Origin: Gnetum montanum
Taxonomy: Eukaryota; Streptophyta; Gnetopsida; Gnetales; Gnetaceae
DNA length: 63,106 bases
NCBI GenBank assembly: GCA_015680685.1
Contig: MNCI01003637.1
Span: forward strand, 306,460 to 369,565
Reading direction: 5' to 3'
How positions within the stretch are numbered: position 1 is the stretch's first letter; each line of letters opens with the position of its first letter. A program made the position numbers and the translations under genes. Below the pieces are notes generated by a model. It did no database searches and had not been told where the DNA came from. It saw only the letters and a program-made list of their open reading frames with translations. Of the stretch, positions 60,121-63,106 are shown one piece after another.

Positions 60121-60600
60121 TCCTTGTATTCTCAAAGTTTGACCAAGTCAATGGTGGACATTGACTACGTCGACAAGGCCTTATCGATGTAGCCAATCAC
60201 GTTGATGAGGCCTCATTGACTAGGCCTTGTTGATGCAATGTTTAGATCCTATATATACCATTGGACACTTTAGAATGTTTTGCAAATTTCTCATAACACA
60301 TGGGGAAGTTCTGTAATTTTATAGAGCCCAAAGCCTTTTCAAGGTTGTAATTGCCCAAGCGTTTGTCCAAATCACTTTGCGTTTTGATCCTAAGCTTATT
60401 AGAGGTAAGACCTTTATCATGGAGGCCACAAACCTTAAGTTTTTCAATGAAAAATTGATGAAATGTTTTGGAAATTTTTCTAACTTCCCCAAATGGTTAA
60501 TAACCTTAACCACATATAAACATCAAATTTTCCCCAAGTTAACCCTTCCAACAACCTCTAAGATGAATTATTCATAATAATAATAATAAATAAATAATAA
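60121..60600 (+). repeat. LTR-like fragment within E4
   Basis: GATGAGGCCTCATTGACTAG-type words and a TATA-like CTATATATA (60249-60257) resemble the U3 and promoter of the E4 LTR at 51900-52000, but the rest diverges. Ends in an (AATA)n tract at 60576-60600. Possibly a solo LTR or the LTR of a nested non-autonomous element. Confidence 0.4.
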
Positions 60601-62465
60601 TTAGACTAATTAAATTAGCCATAATCACAACTTAGCCAAGTGCAACTATGCTTAAGAGATAAGGTATCTCAATTGCTTTAAGGCTACACAATGGTTGTTA
60701 ATCCATGGTCTTATTTTGAGTATAGATGGAACCAAAATAGAAATGTCTACAAGAAGGAGAACCCTCACAACCATGGGAGAAATGACCTAAAGCTGGAAGG
60801 GGTTAGCAAGAATAAGACCAAGAACTACTAGAGGCAACCCATGCAATGAGACCTCTTTTGGAGGAGCCTGAAGTGGAATCTAGCCAAAAGATTCTAGAGG
60901 AAGAAGTGCTAATCAAACAATCATAAAGAGGAGACATTCTTGGACCCATGCCAAGGCTTGAGGTCATTTTTACTCAAGCCTACCTAGACATCATTCAGTC
61001 CTAAGACATCAAAGATTGGTTCTTCAAGAGATCAAATTCAGGCCATTTTTGGAGAAAGCCTTAGAGGATGTCAAGACACAACTGCAGACCTCTCCTATGT
61101 GGCTAGTCATCACGTCTAGTGGAAAATAGTACATGGGAGAGACCTATTTCTTATGGAGTAGCTAAAGGCCAAGGTTCATTATCAAGATCAAGGAAATTTA
61201 AGTGTCCTATTGGGTAGAAGCCATTGCACAAGCACTTGGGTTGCCTCACATAGGAACATAATTGGCTAAATTGTCTACAAAAGGTAATCATGGGGCCAAG
61301 AGGGAGCAGACCTAGTGATGCTATGGGGTTGACCATAAGGAGTATGGTGCACTCACACTAGCAAAGTGAATTTATTTCATGATTATAACCTATCACCTCA
61401 ATCCAAAAATGAGGTCAAGCAAGGTGACTACTTTCTATGCTCGAGCATGCACCACTCTAAGCAAGAAGTTCCCCATTAACCTTCCACAACTGCTATACTT
61501 GGAGATTGCAAAATGTTTAAAAGAAAATGAATGTAAAAGGAAGATCCTACCATTTCCATGCCTCATCAAAAAACATTGCAAAAGGGTAGCCATTATTTGC
61601 TACTCTAATGACAAAAATCATGAAGGATAAAATACCAATGACAACACAAGAAGAGGAGATTTTGTCACCACCACCCACTCAGGAAATAATACCGAAGGTG
61701 CACAACCATTGAACGTCTACGAAAAATCTAAGAATAGCTCTTAAGAAAATAAGAGCAACAAGTAGGAACAAGTGGGATGGATCCATCTATGTATTGGCTA
61801 ACAATGACTCACCTTAATGAGGTGGCTTGAATAGTTAGCTAGATGGAGAGGGCTTGAAGGAGTTGCAAATTCAAGAGATGATAGAGTACATGGAGTTGAC
61901 TAATCTTCATTATGCAAACTTGACAATGCTGAATACTAGATGACCATGGTTAGAGTTAGCAAAATAATTGGCTATCTCATATTTGCTATATGAGGCTAAG
62001 TTCAAACACCACAAAGACACCAAGTAAAAACTTGAGACTACTAATGTTGAACTTGAATTTCTCAAACGATGATTTAGAGATCAACGATCCATCATTAAGA
62101 ACCTAGAAAGATGGATGAATGACTACCATGAGTTGAAGAACACAGTAAGAGCACTTGACAATGAATGAAAATAGTTTGCTACCTAGTTTGTCAATGCTAA
62201 GAAGTTGTTTCCAACAATCCCATATACTTAGGATGTACCCATTAGAACCTACATTGGGGAAGCTACGTGGATGGTGCTTTCTACCTCCAACCTAAATTTG
62301 TAGCAATAGTAGAACAACTGTAGCCACCTCAACCACCACCAATGCATGAAGCTGGTGCAGGTTCCTCAAGGACTTAGGAACCACCACCACCTAGGACTGT
62401 TTGATCTTCTCCAACAAGCTTCACACCATCAAGGAAAGTGTTGTCTAATTTTTTGAAGAGTTAAA
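60601..62465 (+). pseudogene. Extra ORF region after integrase in E4 (decayed)
   Basis: Absent from the 3' UTRs of E2, E3 and E5. The plus strand shows QALGLPHIGT near 61225-61255, then MIITYHLNPKMRSSKVTTFY and KILPFPCLIKKHCKRVAIIC (61379-61630). This pattern recalls the plant transposon-associated domain found as a third ORF in some plant LTR elements; that match is from memory and unverified. A charged, coiled-coil-like stretch (IIKNLERWMNDYHELKNTV) lies at 62090-62150. Stops interrupt throughout. Its place matches the env-like third ORF of Athila. Confidence 0.5.
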
Positions 62466-62646
62466 TCATGGTGTTCGATTTTGTGTCCTGAACACCTTCA
62501 TTTTTTGTAATGTGTAGATCTATACACTCCATTTTTTGTCAAGTTAGTCAATTTTTTTTGTGTGAAGAAATTTCAATCAATAATCCCATACCTTCCCAAT
62601 TTTGTAATAGAACTTGAGGATGAGTTTTTATTTATTTGTGAGGGTA
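62466..62646 (+). other. E4 terminal 3' UTR and polypurine tract
   Basis: AACTTGAGGATGAG and ATCCCATACCTTCCCAA blocks match E2 and E3 next to their 3' LTRs. GTGAGGGTA directly precedes the LTR. Confidence 0.6.
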
Positions 62647-63106
62647 TGATGAGTTGCATTAAGTTAGCTACATCAATAAGGCTTTGGTGACATGTCCTAG
62701 TTGACTCATCTTACCATGTGCCAATGAGGCCCCATCAATGCAATGTCAACTTTCTTGATTTTTGGCTATAAATACACGCTTGCAATTGCAATTATGGCAT
62801 AAGTAAATTGTAGTTGTAGTAGAGCTCTTTCATTTTTTCCATTTGAAACTTAGAATTTTTCCTCCAAGTGCCCATAGTAGTGTTGGCACATTTAGCCATT
62901 GCATGGAACAGTTGGAATATTTTTTTTAAGGATAGCACAAATGAAGAAGTTTAGTATGGTGAGTTAACAGAAAACAAGCCAATATGNCTAGTTATTTATT
63001 AAATTTTTTCAATTCTTTATTAAATATTTCCTAGTTATTACGTTAATGGGACAATTAAGCGAGATAGATTACACACATAAGTACGATTGCTTCGAGTGTA
63101 ACAAGT
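62647..63106 (+). repeat. E4 3' LTR (cut by window end)
   Basis: Starts TGATGAGTTGC; TATA box at 62767-62774. Aligns with the 5' LTR except for about 105 bp at 62880-62986 next to an N at 62987. The rest continues beyond the window. Confidence 0.8.

Larger units (their letters stand above)
51871..63106 (+). mobile_element. E4: Athila-like Ty3/gypsy retrotransposon (3' end beyond window)
   Basis: Plus-strand order: 5' LTR 51871-52776, tRNA-Asp primer site, gag, protease, RT, RNase H, integrase, 3' UTR, an extra ORF region, then 3' LTR from 62647. It is homologous domain by domain to E2 and E3. Coding frames are heavily broken. Confidence 0.85.

Overview
This window is plant nuclear DNA made almost entirely of old, nested LTR retrotransposons. 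No intact host gene, rRNA gene, functional tRNA gene or CRISPR array was found. It suggests a large, AT-rich, repeat-heavy seed-plant genome, perhaps a gymnosperm, but the species cannot be fixed from sequence alone. Decay is dominated by C-to-T and G-to-A changes, as expected for long-methylated repeats.

Layout. (A) 1-28653: an Athila-like Ty3/gypsy element, E2, on the minus strand. Its 3' LTR is split by a 17.77-kb Tat-type element, E1 (1547-19316, minus strand), with a clean 5-bp target duplication (GTACT). E2 itself appears to sit inside an older plus-strand Athila-like relic, E5: gag at 1-925, then the protease/RT linker, 3' UTR and LTR at 28654-32587. (B) 32588-36632: E6, another Ty3/gypsy relic with only a gag remnant between a partial LTR and a long second LTR. 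(C) 36633-38551: AT-rich sequence in which nothing was recognised, then a 400-base gap. (D) 38952-48081: E3, a minus-strand Athila-like element that has lost most of its RNase H. (E) 48082-51870: AT-rich DNA with a strong foldback, then a Ty1/copia relic cut off by the next insertion. (F) 51871-63106: E4, a plus-strand Athila-like element whose 3' LTR runs off the window and which carries an extra decayed ORF after integrase.

The most notable object is inside E1. Between its protease and reverse transcriptase lies about 5.5 kb holding a multi-exon gene on the opposite strand (8951-12992). It has about eight exons with plant-type GT/AG junctions, and reading phase is kept at five of the seven splices. 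Every premature stop can be explained by one C-to-T change. Related short tandem repeats lie on both sides of this gene and again downstream of integrase. E1 has the Tat hallmark of a second RNase H between the first RNase H and integrase.

The enzymes would have worked as usual for LTR elements: Gag forms the particle, protease cuts Gag-Pol, RT/RNase H makes cDNA from a tRNA primer, and integrase inserts it. E2, E3 and E4 share a tRNA-Asp-type primer site. E1 has a different primer site that looks like the 3' half of a tRNA. All coding regions are disrupted, so none is expected to be active.
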